Shown one piece after another: positions 1 through 5,710 of a stretch of DNA of 14,393 bases. The stretch spans positions 1 to 14,393 of the forward strand of contig JAZRKP010000028.1 of assembly GCA_045646365.1 (NCBI GenBank). Reading direction: 5' to 3'. Position 1 is the stretch's first letter, and the number at the start of each line of letters is the position of its first letter. A model generated the notes under the pieces. That model saw only the letters and a program-made list of their open reading frames with translations, searched no databases and was not told the origin of the DNA. Both the position numbers and the translations under genes were made by a program. Origin of the DNA: SIG454 sp045646365. GTDB taxonomy: Bacteria > Bacillota > Clostridia > Monoglobales > Monoglobaceae.

Positions 1-100
1 CCCCTCGCGTGCGGTGGCGGTCTCTCCGGTGGCGGTCGTATGCGTCTGCGCTCCTGGCGGACCGGCCGGGAGGGCCAGGGGTGCGGGCAAGGTTATAACC
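1..100. other. GC-rich non-phage flank (probable chimera)
   Basis: This stretch is strikingly GC-rich compared with the AT-rich remainder and contains an 11-bp direct repeat, CGGTGGCGGTC, at 12-22 and 27-37. It stops abruptly at the 10-bp palindrome GGTTATAACC (91-100), after which the inverted terminal repeat begins. A protein-primed linear genome should end at the repeat, with terminal protein on the 5' end, so this sequence is most simply an assembly or library chimera with DNA from a high-GC organism. One plus-strand frame stays open across it, but in such GC-rich DNA that is weak evidence of coding. Confidence 0.75.
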
Positions 101-162
101 AAAAGATACAAGGAAGAATTGACAGGGACGGAATAAAAGCGTATAATGATAGTGGGAGAAAT
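101..162 (+). repeat. Left inverted terminal repeat (62 bp)
   Basis: Positions 101-162 are a perfect reverse complement of 14332-14393; identity breaks at 163 (c, against a from the other end). The outermost bases read AAAAGATACAAGG. A terminal run of identical bases suits the sliding-back initiation known for protein-primed polymerases, and the phi29 end is similarly A-rich (AAAGTA). This is the presumed origin of replication and left genome end. At 62 bp it is much longer than the 6-bp repeat of phi29. Confidence 0.95.
119..147 (+). promoter_or_regulatory. Consensus sigma-70/A promoter in the left ITR, firing rightward
   Basis: TTGACA at 119-124 and TATAAT at 142-147 are separated by exactly 17 bp, a perfect consensus. 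Transcription should start near G154. No plus-strand gene lies downstream; instead a terminator hairpin begins at 196. The promoter is present here because the two terminal repeats are identical, so it may be a by-product of the useful right-end copy or may make a short RNA. Confidence 0.85.
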
Positions 163-235
163 CGAGTGTTTCATAATTCATCCTTTTAGAAAAAAGCCGG
201 TACAGGAAGTAGGGATCCTGTACCGGCGGTTTTTA
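154..235 (+). ncRNA. Predicted short terminal RNA (~80 nt)
   Basis: Inferred transcript running from the consensus ITR promoter (start near 154) to the U-rich end of the hairpin at 196-227. The RNA would begin GGGAGAAAU, could form a small 5' hairpin (GAAAU with GUUUC, 158-172), then an A-rich linker and the 12-bp terminator stem. phi29 encodes its packaging RNA near the left end, so an analogous role is conceivable, but the size is smaller than the 117-174 nt phi29 pRNA and no pRNA fold is evident. It may be only a terminated by-product. Confidence 0.4.
190..235. terminator. Bidirectional intrinsic terminator
   Basis: A perfect 12-bp stem (GCCGGTACAGGA at 196-207 with TCCTGTACCGGC at 216-227) closes an 8-nt loop. 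An A run precedes it (190-195) and a T run follows (230-234), so it works on both strands. On the minus strand it ends the leftmost gene, whose stop is at 233-235. On the plus strand it stops transcription from the left ITR promoter and so protects the whole genome from antisense reading. Confidence 0.9.
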
Positions 236-529
236 TTCTGGTATTATGATCTTATTCGAATGCTTGAAATTGAAGTATTCAATATGTTCCGGTTGTTTCA
301 CGAATTCCATATGATACCAGTTATAAATCGGTTTTGCCTGGTCTGTAACTGGTGCTGACAGGATCGTTAAATTCTGATTTACGCGAATCACTCTATAATG
401 TGTCAGCTTGTTTTCCTTAAAATAACGTTTTGTTGCTCTTATGAATTGCTTTCGGTTATCTGATCGAAAAACCGGCGCTACAGGTTCTGAAACTGTCTGC
501 GGTTGCCAAAGATTAAAAAGATACGTCAT
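233..529 (-). CDS. Hypothetical protein, 98 aa
   Basis: Last gene of the leftmost accessory block. The ATG at 529 has a strong ribosome binding site (GAGAGGAG, 7 nt upstream), and the stop is immediately followed by the bidirectional terminator. The product is mixed in character, with a Pro/Val-rich N-terminal part, a basic stretch (around KRYFKENK) and an aromatic C-terminal half (YNWYHMEF, EYFNF). No signal peptide, membrane segment or recognised motif is visible. Its start overlaps the end of the upstream 55-aa gene by 17 nt, suggesting coupled translation. I do not recognise the family. Confidence 0.75.
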   Translation of the reverse strand: MTYLFNLWQPQTVSEPVAPVFRSDNRKQFIRATKRYFKENKLTHYRVIRVNQNLTILSAPVTDQAKPIYNWYHMEFVKQPEHIEYFNFKHSNKIIIPE

Positions 530-680
530 GTTCGCGCTCCTCTCTATAACAGTGATGCTCTAACTCTAATTCTTCATCTGATCGGCAGATATTAAGAAAT
601 TTACAAAATCTGCAGTCAAAATCAAAATCGGAATCTTCTTCTTCCTGTCTTGCCAAAATCATAGCTTCATAATCAATCAT
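513..680 (-). CDS. Small acidic Cys-rich protein, 55 aa
   Basis: Short gene starting at ATG 680 and ending TAA at 513-515. Its start overlaps the stop of the upstream gene as ATGA (677-680), a classic coupling arrangement, and AGGAG lies about 11 nt upstream of the ATG. The protein is very acidic (EEEDSDFDFD around residues 13-22) and then has C23-x2-C26, C32 and C44, with two His at 42-43. The CxxC-x5-C pattern plus HHC could bind a metal such as zinc. No family is recognised; an inhibitor or adaptor of a host enzyme is one possibility but is only a guess. Confidence 0.65.
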   Translation of the reverse strand: MIDYEAMILARQEEEDSDFDFDCRFCKFLNICRSDEELELEHHCYREEREHDVSF

Positions 681-859
681 AGTTTTTTATACTCCTGTCT
701 ATGTGCGAATTTTTCTATACCGTCAGAATATACAATATAAGCGGTTGCTTTGAAAAAGATTTTCAAGCGCTTTTTCAGATTTTCCGGAGATGCTCTAAGT
801 GTTACCACTTTTTCGGAACCGTCAGTTTTTCTGATCCTTATCGTATACCGATTTTCCAT
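677..859 (-). CDS. Hypothetical small basic protein, 60 aa
   Basis: Starts at ATG 859, overlapping the 3' end of the coiled-coil gene by 38 nt in another frame, and ends in a TGA that overlaps the next ATG as ATGA. The Shine-Dalgarno site is weak (GCGGAAA). The protein begins with an alternating, probably beta pattern (RYTIRIRKTDGSEKVVTL), followed by a Lys-rich helix (ENLKKRLKIFF) and a further strand (AYIVYSDG). The coupling to the next gene supports it as real. Function unknown. Confidence 0.6.
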   Translation of the reverse strand: MENRYTIRIRKTDGSEKVVTLRASPENLKKRLKIFFKATAYIVYSDGIEKFAHRQEYKKL

Positions 860-1223
860 AGAGTTTTCCGCTTTCTGTTTTGGCCCGATACGCTAAGAAT
901 TCCTTATAGGATTTTACCAACTTTTTCAGTGCGTCGCGCTCCTGGTACAATCCCTCTATTGTATTTTCCAGGTTTTGTTTGCTTTGTCGTAGCACATCAG
1001 ATACTTCCATCTGTTCATCGAGTGCTTCTTCGCAATTAAAAAGATCTACTCTTAATGATTCGTTTTCAATATCCCTTTGATTGAGATGGTCCTTTAATTC
1101 TTGAATCTGTTTGTCCCGTTCCTTTACAACAGCTTTCCATAATTCCGCTTCTTTCTGCGCGTCCTCTATCATAGTCGCCAGATTGATAATAGATTGTTTC
1201 ATGTTTTCCAGTTGCTGATTCAT
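822..1223 (-). CDS. Coiled-coil hypothetical protein, 133 aa
   Basis: The start was set at ATG 1223 because AAAGGAG lies 8 nt upstream; a longer frame from 1247 would put that binding site inside the coding sequence. Most of the product is a predicted long helix rich in Glu, Gln, Lys and Leu (roughly residues 1-105), with heptad-like hydrophobics and little Gly or Pro, followed by a short polar tail with GKLYGKSVYDKD. The gene begins 14 nt after the methyltransferase remnant. Long coiled coils of this kind occur in many unrelated phage proteins, so no function is assigned. Confidence 0.75.
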   Translation of the reverse strand: MNQQLENMKQSIINLATMIEDAQKEAELWKAVVKERDKQIQELKDHLNQRDIENESLRVDLFNCEEALDEQMEVSDVLRQSKQNLENTIEGLYQERDALKKLVKSYKEFLAYRAKTESGKLYGKSVYDKDQKN

Positions 1224-1237
1224 TTTGTTATCTCCTT

Positions 1238-1903
1238 TCATCCCCATTGATCTGCCATAGCAAGCGCAATACCCAGATATGTTTTACTTCTTGTTTTTGC
1301 TGTTCGTGGATCATTCCAAGCTAAAATTTTACCATTTTCATCTTTTACATACCATGAATTGCCACTATATCCGCCAGATTTTCCCTTACTATGTATTTTT
1401 TCATATTCTACAATATTTGTTGACTTTAATAATGGCAAACCTTTTATCCATAAGCAAGTTTTTTTAGAAACTGGGTGTCCAAACATAAAAGGTTGAATAA
1501 TTTGGTCGGGTTTACGATAGCAAGTAGACATTATACCCACAGGATTTTCAATAACTACTTTTTCACAATTTACATTTGTGAATGATTTGAAAAAATCAAC
1601 AGCTTTTTGTTGTCTACCATCTTTTCTTTTTTGTTCAAAATATTTCGCTCCCGACGAGGCAAGATGAGTACACGGAGGAAAAGCAATAATCATATCCCAT
1701 GTTCCTGTAATGGTGTGCATTGTTCCATCCATTGTTTTGAACGTACAATTTCCATTGAGTAAAGGAAGCACATCTGTTTTTATGTGCCATTAAGAATGAC
1801 CGCCGGAACAATCCAGTATATCACAGGAATAGGCTTCATGTCCATTGTTTCTAAACGCAATACATACGCGCTGTGATTCTTCACAAGCAATCAACACTTT
1901 CAT
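1238..1903 (-). pseudogene. Cytosine-C5 methyltransferase-like gene with an in-frame stop
   Basis: From ATG 1903 (binding site AAAGGAG, 10 nt upstream) the frame reads MKVLIACEESQRV, then CDILDCSGGHS and a TAA (1790-1792), and continues in the same frame with WHIKTDV to a stop at 1238. Both parts belong to one protein of about 221 residues resembling the small phage DNA cytosine methyltransferase family. The downstream part keeps the Pro-Pro-Cys of the catalytic loop (FPPCTHLA) and an ENP motif (VIENPVGIM); the upstream part has the cofactor-binding start. Homologs as I recall them have GHPEWH where this has GHS-stop-WH, consistent with a few point changes. A GTG at 1771 could restart translation, but no Shine-Dalgarno precedes it and the product would lack the AdoMet-binding region. 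A recent nonsense mutation, a sequencing error or read-through are all possible. Confidence 0.75.
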
Positions 1904-1926
1904 TTTTTCAATCTCCTTTGTATAAT

Positions 1927-1954
1927 ATTAAGGCATTATTGCCCTTGCCTTAAT
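1927..1954 (-). promoter_or_regulatory. Leader inverted repeat upstream of the methyltransferase gene
   Basis: Perfect 9-bp inverted repeat, ATTAAGGCA (1927-1935) with TGCCTTAAT (1946-1954), separated by 10 nt. It lies just upstream of the ribosome binding site of the methyltransferase-like gene and has no U tract. It could be an operator or an mRNA leader hairpin controlling the leftmost operon. Confidence 0.5.
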
Positions 1955-2008
1955 GATACTAAAAATATACAGACATTCCATGAACGATTTGTAAACATTT
2001 TGTAAACA
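1955..2008 (-). promoter_or_regulatory. Probable promoter region with an 11-bp-spaced direct repeat
   Basis: After the terminator at 2015-2035 the accessory block needs a new promoter. The minus strand here is AT-rich and holds two copies of TGTTTACAAA (plus-strand TTTGTAAACA at 1988-1997 and 1999-2008) exactly 11 bp apart, about one helical turn. TTTACA within them resembles a -35 box. The best -10 (TATATT) is 20 bp away, so the exact promoter is uncertain. The repeats could bind a regulator. Confidence 0.4.
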
Positions 2009-2009
2009 A

Positions 2010-2035
2010 AAGAAGCGCGGGAATTACTCCCGCGC
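2010..2035 (-). terminator. Intrinsic terminator after the replication operon
   Basis: An 8-bp GC stem (GCGCGGGA 2015-2022 with TCCCGCGC 2028-2035, 5-nt loop) is followed on the minus strand by the T-rich TTCTTTTGTTT. It separates the polymerase operon from the methyltransferase block. Confidence 0.85.
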
Positions 2036-2128
2036 CCTCTCCATCCAACGGCCCCGGTCTTTCACGGTTAGCGAGTGCCTTTTGTGCTGTTTTCCTCGCC
2101 GGCTGTTTGTCTGGAATTTATAAAGAAA
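2036..2128 (-). other. Spacer with a 34-codon in-frame extension of the upstream small gene
   Basis: No independent gene is visible: there is no start codon with a Shine-Dalgarno site. Directly after the TGA of the 55-aa gene, the same frame stays open for 34 more codons, encoding an Arg/Lys-rich tail that ends MERARE, with its TAA in the loop of the terminator. Local GC is higher than in the neighbouring genes. It may be a chance open frame, the remains of a longer gene, or a read-through extension. Confidence 0.35.
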
Positions 2129-2296
2129 TCACTTTTTAGAAATATCGTGATTTACTTCCTTAATATATTCACGTTCCGATTCTGTGACAAGACCTAACTT
2201 ATAAAGAAGCGTCAGCGCGTCCCATAGTCTATTGTAGCGTCTGGGTCCCGCTTCGTATTCTCTTTTCATAACCGCTTTAATATTTGCTTTTGTCAT
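2129..2296 (-). CDS. Small hypothetical protein, 55 aa
   Basis: Starts at ATG 2296 with a good binding site (AAAGAGGT, 6 nt upstream), 30 nt after the DNA polymerase stop, and ends TGA at 2129-2131. The product begins MTKANIKAVMKREYEAG and is charged and probably helical (RYNRLWDALTLLYKLGL, ESEREYIKEV), with no membrane segment or Cys. It is the last gene of the replication operon before the terminator, so it may assist replication or be a small host-interacting protein. Family not recognised. Confidence 0.75.
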   Translation of the reverse strand: MTKANIKAVMKREYEAGPRRYNRLWDALTLLYKLGLVTESEREYIKEVNHDISKK

Positions 2297-2326
2297 AAGA
2301 TTACCTCTTTTTCTTTTATTATACTC

Positions 2327-4189
2327 CTAATTCAATGTAAAATCAACTTCTTCCAGTATTACGCCACCAGGCACGCGCACCGGGATCAGCTTGCCCCCTG
2401 GGATAAATAAACCTGTTTTGAAATCTTCGAATTTATGATGATTTCTAAAATACTCTTTTTGTTTGTCCGTCATTCCGGCACAACAGATATTTAAATATCC
2501 GTCGTCGTTTTCTTCAATATAGGTTTTTTGCCGTACAAATATACCTCTTTTCCATGTGTTTTCGATCTTATAGGCTCCGTATCTGCTTTCGTGCGTTTCT
2601 CCTACAAAATCCTCTGGGTCCCCGATACAATGTAAACTGTCAGTATCGGAATATATAAACCTGTCTATATTGTTTTGGATCGTCTGTATTTGATAAAATC
2701 GTGCATGAGCTGTAATACAGGCCCCGATAGCAATATTGACCGGTTTTTTGTCGTATGCTTCTATATATGTATACCGTGTAGTGCCGTTTTCGATTTCCGC
2801 AAGTTTAAAAGACGAATTTCTGCTTTTCGAGAATTGTCCGTATAGATTATTTGAAAAAAGTTTAGCCTGTGTGCGTTCTCCAGTGTTTCCGGTTTCTGTT
2901 GCTTCTACTTTTACACGTTCAAAGAATTTTATATATTCGTCACAAACTCCTTTTGCTGTCATAAATAAAATATAGTCCAGATATTCAATTGATAATATCT
3001 GATAGTGTTCTATGAATAAAATATAGTCGTCTTTCGATAATGTTATTTCGATCTCCTGGGGCCGTCCGATAGGTTTTTCTGTTTTGGGATCATGTACCGC
3101 GCTTGTTGTCAGATATTCATTTTGTGAAAACATGAAACTATTTTTTACCTGGATCGTTGGTACATAACCTTTTTTAATCTTAAAAGCAACGCGGATCCTG
3201 CAATAAAAATAATATGAATCATTTTCTATGTGCTTTTCTTCCGCTCGTCCGGTATGAAATACACCTTTTCCATATGGTAAACTAAATCCGGAATACTGTG
3301 AACACATAACAAAAGGATAAAGACTATTAACGTCTGCCGTAAATCCTTTTTTATTCAGGATTTTACCTTTGTATTTTGGATTGACATAGCAATAACCGCC
3401 TCTGTACCCGCGACGTATATAAGCATCCGCGTCCGGTACGCCGGTTACGTTCATATCAAGTATTTGCTTCTCCAGGTGGATTTCAATATTTTTATTTTCG
3501 CCGTAATTCGTATTTTTAAACTGCTGATAGCACGCGGATCCGATTGTCAGCGCCTGTAATTTTCCGAATTTACTTTCTTGTCCATGAAGCTGTAGCAGGT
3601 TGTCAAGCGCTTCTGATAATACTAACACGTCGTTTTTTATATATTCAATATCTTCCGTCGTGCAATCTTCAAGACTTGCCTTGTTGTCATAGTCCATAGT
3701 ACTCTTTTTATATTTATTACAAAATGATCTTCCGATTTGCTGTAATGTCATAGGCAAAATCTTTAAGCTGTCGCGGATCTCCACTAAACAATTATTATAT
3801 CGAAACGCGATATAATACCATTGTCCAACGTCGGATATTGCATAGCTTAATTCATTATTTAGAATATTAGCCGGTTTCAGCATTTTACCGTCAGCATAGG
3901 CATTTTTGAATCCTCTTTGCAACGCTTCATATAAAATAAATTCACCGTCGAATTTTAAGTTATGAAAATATAAGCGCTTATTTACTCCGGTAAAAGGATC
4001 CCCGCAAAAATCAAAAAAATCTGATATGCTTCCTTTGATTTCCGGCTTGAATTCTCCTATTTCATCATAAGCAAAAGACCATACGTTTGTATGATCTTTT
4101 GCAATACTCGCGGTTGTAGTTTCAAAATCGCAAGCATAAAAACGTAAATCTTTAGTAAAATCAGATTGTTTAATATGATTATGAAACAT
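2327..4189 (-). CDS. Protein-primed type B DNA polymerase (phi29 family)
   Basis: Replicative polymerase that starts synthesis on the terminal protein and carries out strand-displacing synthesis. All hallmark motifs are intact. Exonuclease: Exo I CDFETTT (D21, E23), Exo II HNLKFDGEF (N77, D81), Exo III YIKNDVLVL (Y183, D187). Linker motif YRGGY (262-266) corresponds to phi29 YRGGF. Polymerase: motif A DVNSLYP (D286), motif B KLFSNNLYG (443-451), motif C YSDTDS (D515, D517) and KTY (555-557). At 620 aa it is somewhat longer than the 575-aa phi29 enzyme. The start codon overlaps the terminal-protein stop as TAATG, and GAGG lies about 9 nt upstream, so the two proteins are probably made in a coupled fashion, fitting their working as a 1:1 heterodimer. 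Confidence 0.98.
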   Translation of the reverse strand: MFHNHIKQSDFTKDLRFYACDFETTTASIAKDHTNVWSFAYDEIGEFKPEIKGSISDFFDFCGDPFTGVNKRLYFHNLKFDGEFILYEALQRGFKNAYADGKMLKPANILNNELSYAISDVGQWYYIAFRYNNCLVEIRDSLKILPMTLQQIGRSFCNKYKKSTMDYDNKASLEDCTTEDIEYIKNDVLVLSEALDNLLQLHGQESKFGKLQALTIGSACYQQFKNTNYGENKNIEIHLEKQILDMNVTGVPDADAYIRRGYRGGYCYVNPKYKGKILNKKGFTADVNSLYPFVMCSQYSGFSLPYGKGVFHTGRAEEKHIENDSYYFYCRIRVAFKIKKGYVPTIQVKNSFMFSQNEYLTTSAVHDPKTEKPIGRPQEIEITLSKDDYILFIEHYQILSIEYLDYILFMTAKGVCDEYIKFFERVKVEATETGNTGERTQAKLFSNNLYGQFSKSRNSSFKLAEIENGTTRYTYIEAYDKKPVNIAIGACITAHARFYQIQTIQNNIDRFIYSDTDSLHCIGDPEDFVGETHESRYGAYKIENTWKRGIFVRQKTYIEENDDGYLNICCAGMTDKQKEYFRNHHKFEDFKTGLFIPGGKLIPVRVPGGVILEEVDFTLN

Positions 4190-4881
4190 TACTTTGAACC
4201 TCTATACCCTCGGCCCACTAAGTATCTATATTCATCCTGGATATAATCAATCAGATCTTCCAGTCGGTTAATAGATCCTTGTGTGATTCTTTGCGGAATA
4301 TCCGGTATTTCTATATCAATATCAACTCCGGCCTGTTCACGTCGTCGAATCTGTCTTTGCAAGTTGCTCCTTGTTCTGTAATATTCTGCCTCAAGTCTTT
4401 CCTGTTCCTGTCTGCGTCTTTCGCGCTCTTTTCGGCGTTCTTCACGTTCTTTTTCTTTTTCTTCTTCCTGTTCTAACCTCGTTAAAATCTGGTCGATTGC
4501 TTCATCCATTGCTACCCGAATATTTGTTACGTTCCGTTCATATTGTGCTTGTTTCTTGTTTGTGTATTCTACTGCGCTCGGCGTGCTTAGTGTTTCGATG
4601 TATTCAACGACGAACATACGCAATTCATTCAATGGAGAATTATACGCGCGTTCCACTGTTTCAAGCGCCTGTGCCGTCACGCGGTCCCCGTCATATCCCA
4701 TAGAATCAACGATCTGAACATAGCTTGAAACTAATTCAATCAATTCACCTGCATATCCCGACGGACCTAAATTCTTTTCAAAACCGCCCACAGCCTCGGC
4801 CTCGTTTCGGTTCATATCAGCTTCGAAACGTTGCAAGATCGCTTTAGCCTGGGACTTTGAATATATTAAAGTCTTTGCCAT
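4189..4881 (-). CDS. Probable terminal protein (replication primer), 230 aa
   Basis: Assigned mainly by position: it lies directly upstream of and overlaps the protein-primed polymerase, where this phage group encodes the protein that becomes covalently linked to the 5' genome ends. The N-terminal 130 residues are mixed helical. Residues about 135-185 are an extremely charged Glu/Arg helix, likely a coiled coil. The C-terminal part (about 171-220) has RQIRRREQAGVDIDIEIPDI, then INRLEDLIDYI. This resembles the KKKYGVDLTAEIDIPDL stretch near the N terminus of phi29 terminal protein as I recall it, but is placed at the other end here. Priming requires a Ser, Thr or Tyr hydroxyl; the residue cannot be named from sequence alone. 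A 1-nt overlap (TAATG) with the membrane-protein gene precedes it. Confidence 0.75.
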   Translation of the reverse strand: MAKTLIYSKSQAKAILQRFEADMNRNEAEAVGGFEKNLGPSGYAGELIELVSSYVQIVDSMGYDGDRVTAQALETVERAYNSPLNELRMFVVEYIETLSTPSAVEYTNKKQAQYERNVTNIRVAMDEAIDQILTRLEQEEEKEKEREERRKERERRRQEQERLEAEYYRTRSNLQRQIRRREQAGVDIDIEIPDIPQRITQGSINRLEDLIDYIQDEYRYLVGRGYRGSK

Positions 4882-5102
4882 TATAATACCCCTGTTACAA
4901 TAAAAATAATAGAAAGAATCAGCGAACCGATTATACCGACGATCCCGGTTATGATTTCAATATTTCCCTCTGCGCTTTGCTCTGCCGTATAAATAATTTT
5001 AGAAATCAGATACGCGCAAAACGCGGTTACAAATAGCAGAATCACAACGATCATAATGCGAACAGCTAAAACGTTGCCATACGGTAAAGTGTATTGTGTC
5101 AT
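4881..5102 (-). CDS. Small membrane protein with two transmembrane helices, 73 aa
   Basis: Two clear hydrophobic segments, about residues 12-36 (VLAVRIMIVVILLFVTAFCA onward) and 49-73 (IITGIVGIIGSLILSIIFIV), with a short polar connection (YTAEQSAEGN). It starts at ATG 5102, which overlaps the preceding stop as ATGA, with a strong AGAGGTG site. It ends one base into the terminal-protein start codon. Sitting in the replication operon directly before the terminal protein, it could anchor replication at the membrane, as phi29 achieves with p16.7 and p1, though no sequence similarity to those is apparent. An alternative is a holin-like or pinholin role. Confidence 0.8.
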   Translation of the reverse strand: MTQYTLPYGNVLAVRIMIVVILLFVTAFCAYLISKIIYTAEQSAEGNIEIITGIVGIIGSLILSIIFIVTGVL

Positions 5103-5263
5103 ACTTTCACCTCTTTTTCCTTTTTATTGTTTTCATAGCATACTATCCGAATATCTACGCGTTTTTTGTGCATCAATTCCAGTACTTCCAGGCGGATAGA
5201 ATCCCACAAATATCTGGTATTTTTATCCCATAAGGCCATTTCTGTTTGTTTACTCTTTCCCAT
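5099..5263 (-). CDS. Small hypothetical protein, 54 aa
   Basis: The start was chosen at ATG 5263 because AGAGGTG lies 5-6 nt upstream; a longer frame from 5299 would begin inside the terminator hairpin. The protein starts MGKSKQTEMALWDKNTRYLW and is basic and probably helical, ending in a Lys/Glu-rich tail (NNKKEKEVKV). It opens the replication operon after the terminator, and its stop overlaps the next gene's ATG. Function unknown; a small nucleic-acid-binding or regulatory role would fit but is not shown. Confidence 0.75.
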   Translation of the reverse strand: MGKSKQTEMALWDKNTRYLWDSIRLEVLELMHKKRVDIRIVCYENNKKEKEVKV

Positions 5264-5282
5264 GTATTCACCTCTTAAAAGT

Positions 5283-5312
5283 AAAAAGGCGGGAAACATT
5301 ACATTTCCCGCC
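5283..5312 (-). terminator. Intrinsic terminator or attenuator between the SSB candidate and the replication genes
   Basis: A 9-bp stem (GGCGGGAAA 5288-5296 with TTTCCCGCC 5304-5312, 7-nt loop) is followed on the minus strand by TTTTT. It lies 20 nt after the stop of the 125-aa gene and only about 25 nt before the next start codon, with no promoter visible in between. It therefore probably works as a partial terminator that lowers expression of the terminal protein and polymerase relative to the upstream gene. Confidence 0.85.
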
Positions 5313-5332
5313 GGTTCCGGGGATTCCCCTGT

Positions 5333-5710
5333 TTAATCCAGTGCTTCTACTTTCGTATACTTGTTTCCTTTTTTGCTCCTTGCGTGCGATAAGCGCACGC
5401 GGATCTTTTCGGAAATTTCCGCGTTTTCGTACTCCGTGCGGGCCTTGTCCAGGTCATGATTTTCGAATTCGAAAACAATACCCTCAAACATTTCCGTCAA
5501 GATCTTTCCGCCGTTAAAATAAACTTTGGGATCCTCTGCAAAAGCACAAACAACATAATGTCCGCCGTCCGTGCTGTTCAGAAAATCGAATGCCGTAATT
5601 GTAACGCCGTCCGGATATTTTGCAATCAGTGCGTCCGTTTCGATCTTCTCACGTCCTTGTAATACCGCGCTCCCGCTTGTGTGCCGTTTCGCAAAATCCT
5701 TGAAATTCAT
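5333..5710 (-). CDS. Possible single-stranded DNA-binding protein, 125 aa
   Basis: Size (125 aa) and position at the head of the replication genes match phi29 gp5 (124 aa), which coats displaced single strands during protein-primed replication. Local features also resemble it: a PDG-x-T-I strand near residues 33-38, a beta-rich centre (YVVCAFAEDPKVYFNGG) and a C-terminal SKKGNKYTKVEAL comparable to SSKGNVFFSLQL in phi29 gp5 as I recall it. This suggests a diverged OB-fold-type protein. The start at 5710 has AAAGGA 7 nt upstream. It has its own upstream regulatory gap and a strong terminator after it, which fits a protein needed in large amounts. Similarity is weak, so the function is tentative. 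Confidence 0.55.
   Translation of the reverse strand: MNFKDFAKRHTSGSAVLQGREKIETDALIAKYPDGVTITAFDFLNSTDGGHYVVCAFAEDPKVYFNGGKILTEMFEGIVFEFENHDLDKARTEYENAEISEKIRVRLSHARSKKGNKYTKVEALD

Noticed and set aside
1..189. Open plus-strand frame from base 1 through the ITR
   Set aside because: It joins GC-rich flank to the terminal repeat and UTR, changes composition abruptly at 100 and has no start signal; most likely chance in GC-rich chimeric sequence.
146..358. Plus-strand 70-aa open frame beginning inside the left ITR
   Set aside because: Its ATG lies upstream of the predicted transcription start, it has no ribosome binding site, and the frame runs through the terminator hairpin and antisense to a well-supported gene.
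822..1247. Longer 141-aa version of the coiled-coil gene
   Set aside because: The AAAGGAG binding site would be inside the coding sequence; ATG 1223 is correctly spaced from it.
1790..1792. Stop-codon reassignment (TAA or TGA read as an amino acid)
   Set aside because: TAA and TGA both end other genes at overlaps (ATGA, TAATG) or just before terminators, and all large genes are open under the standard code, so one internal TAA is better explained by mutation or error.
5099..5299. Longer 66-aa version of the small gene at 5099-5263
   Set aside because: The upstream ATG lies inside the terminator stem-loop, whereas ATG 5263 has an ideal AGAGGTG site.
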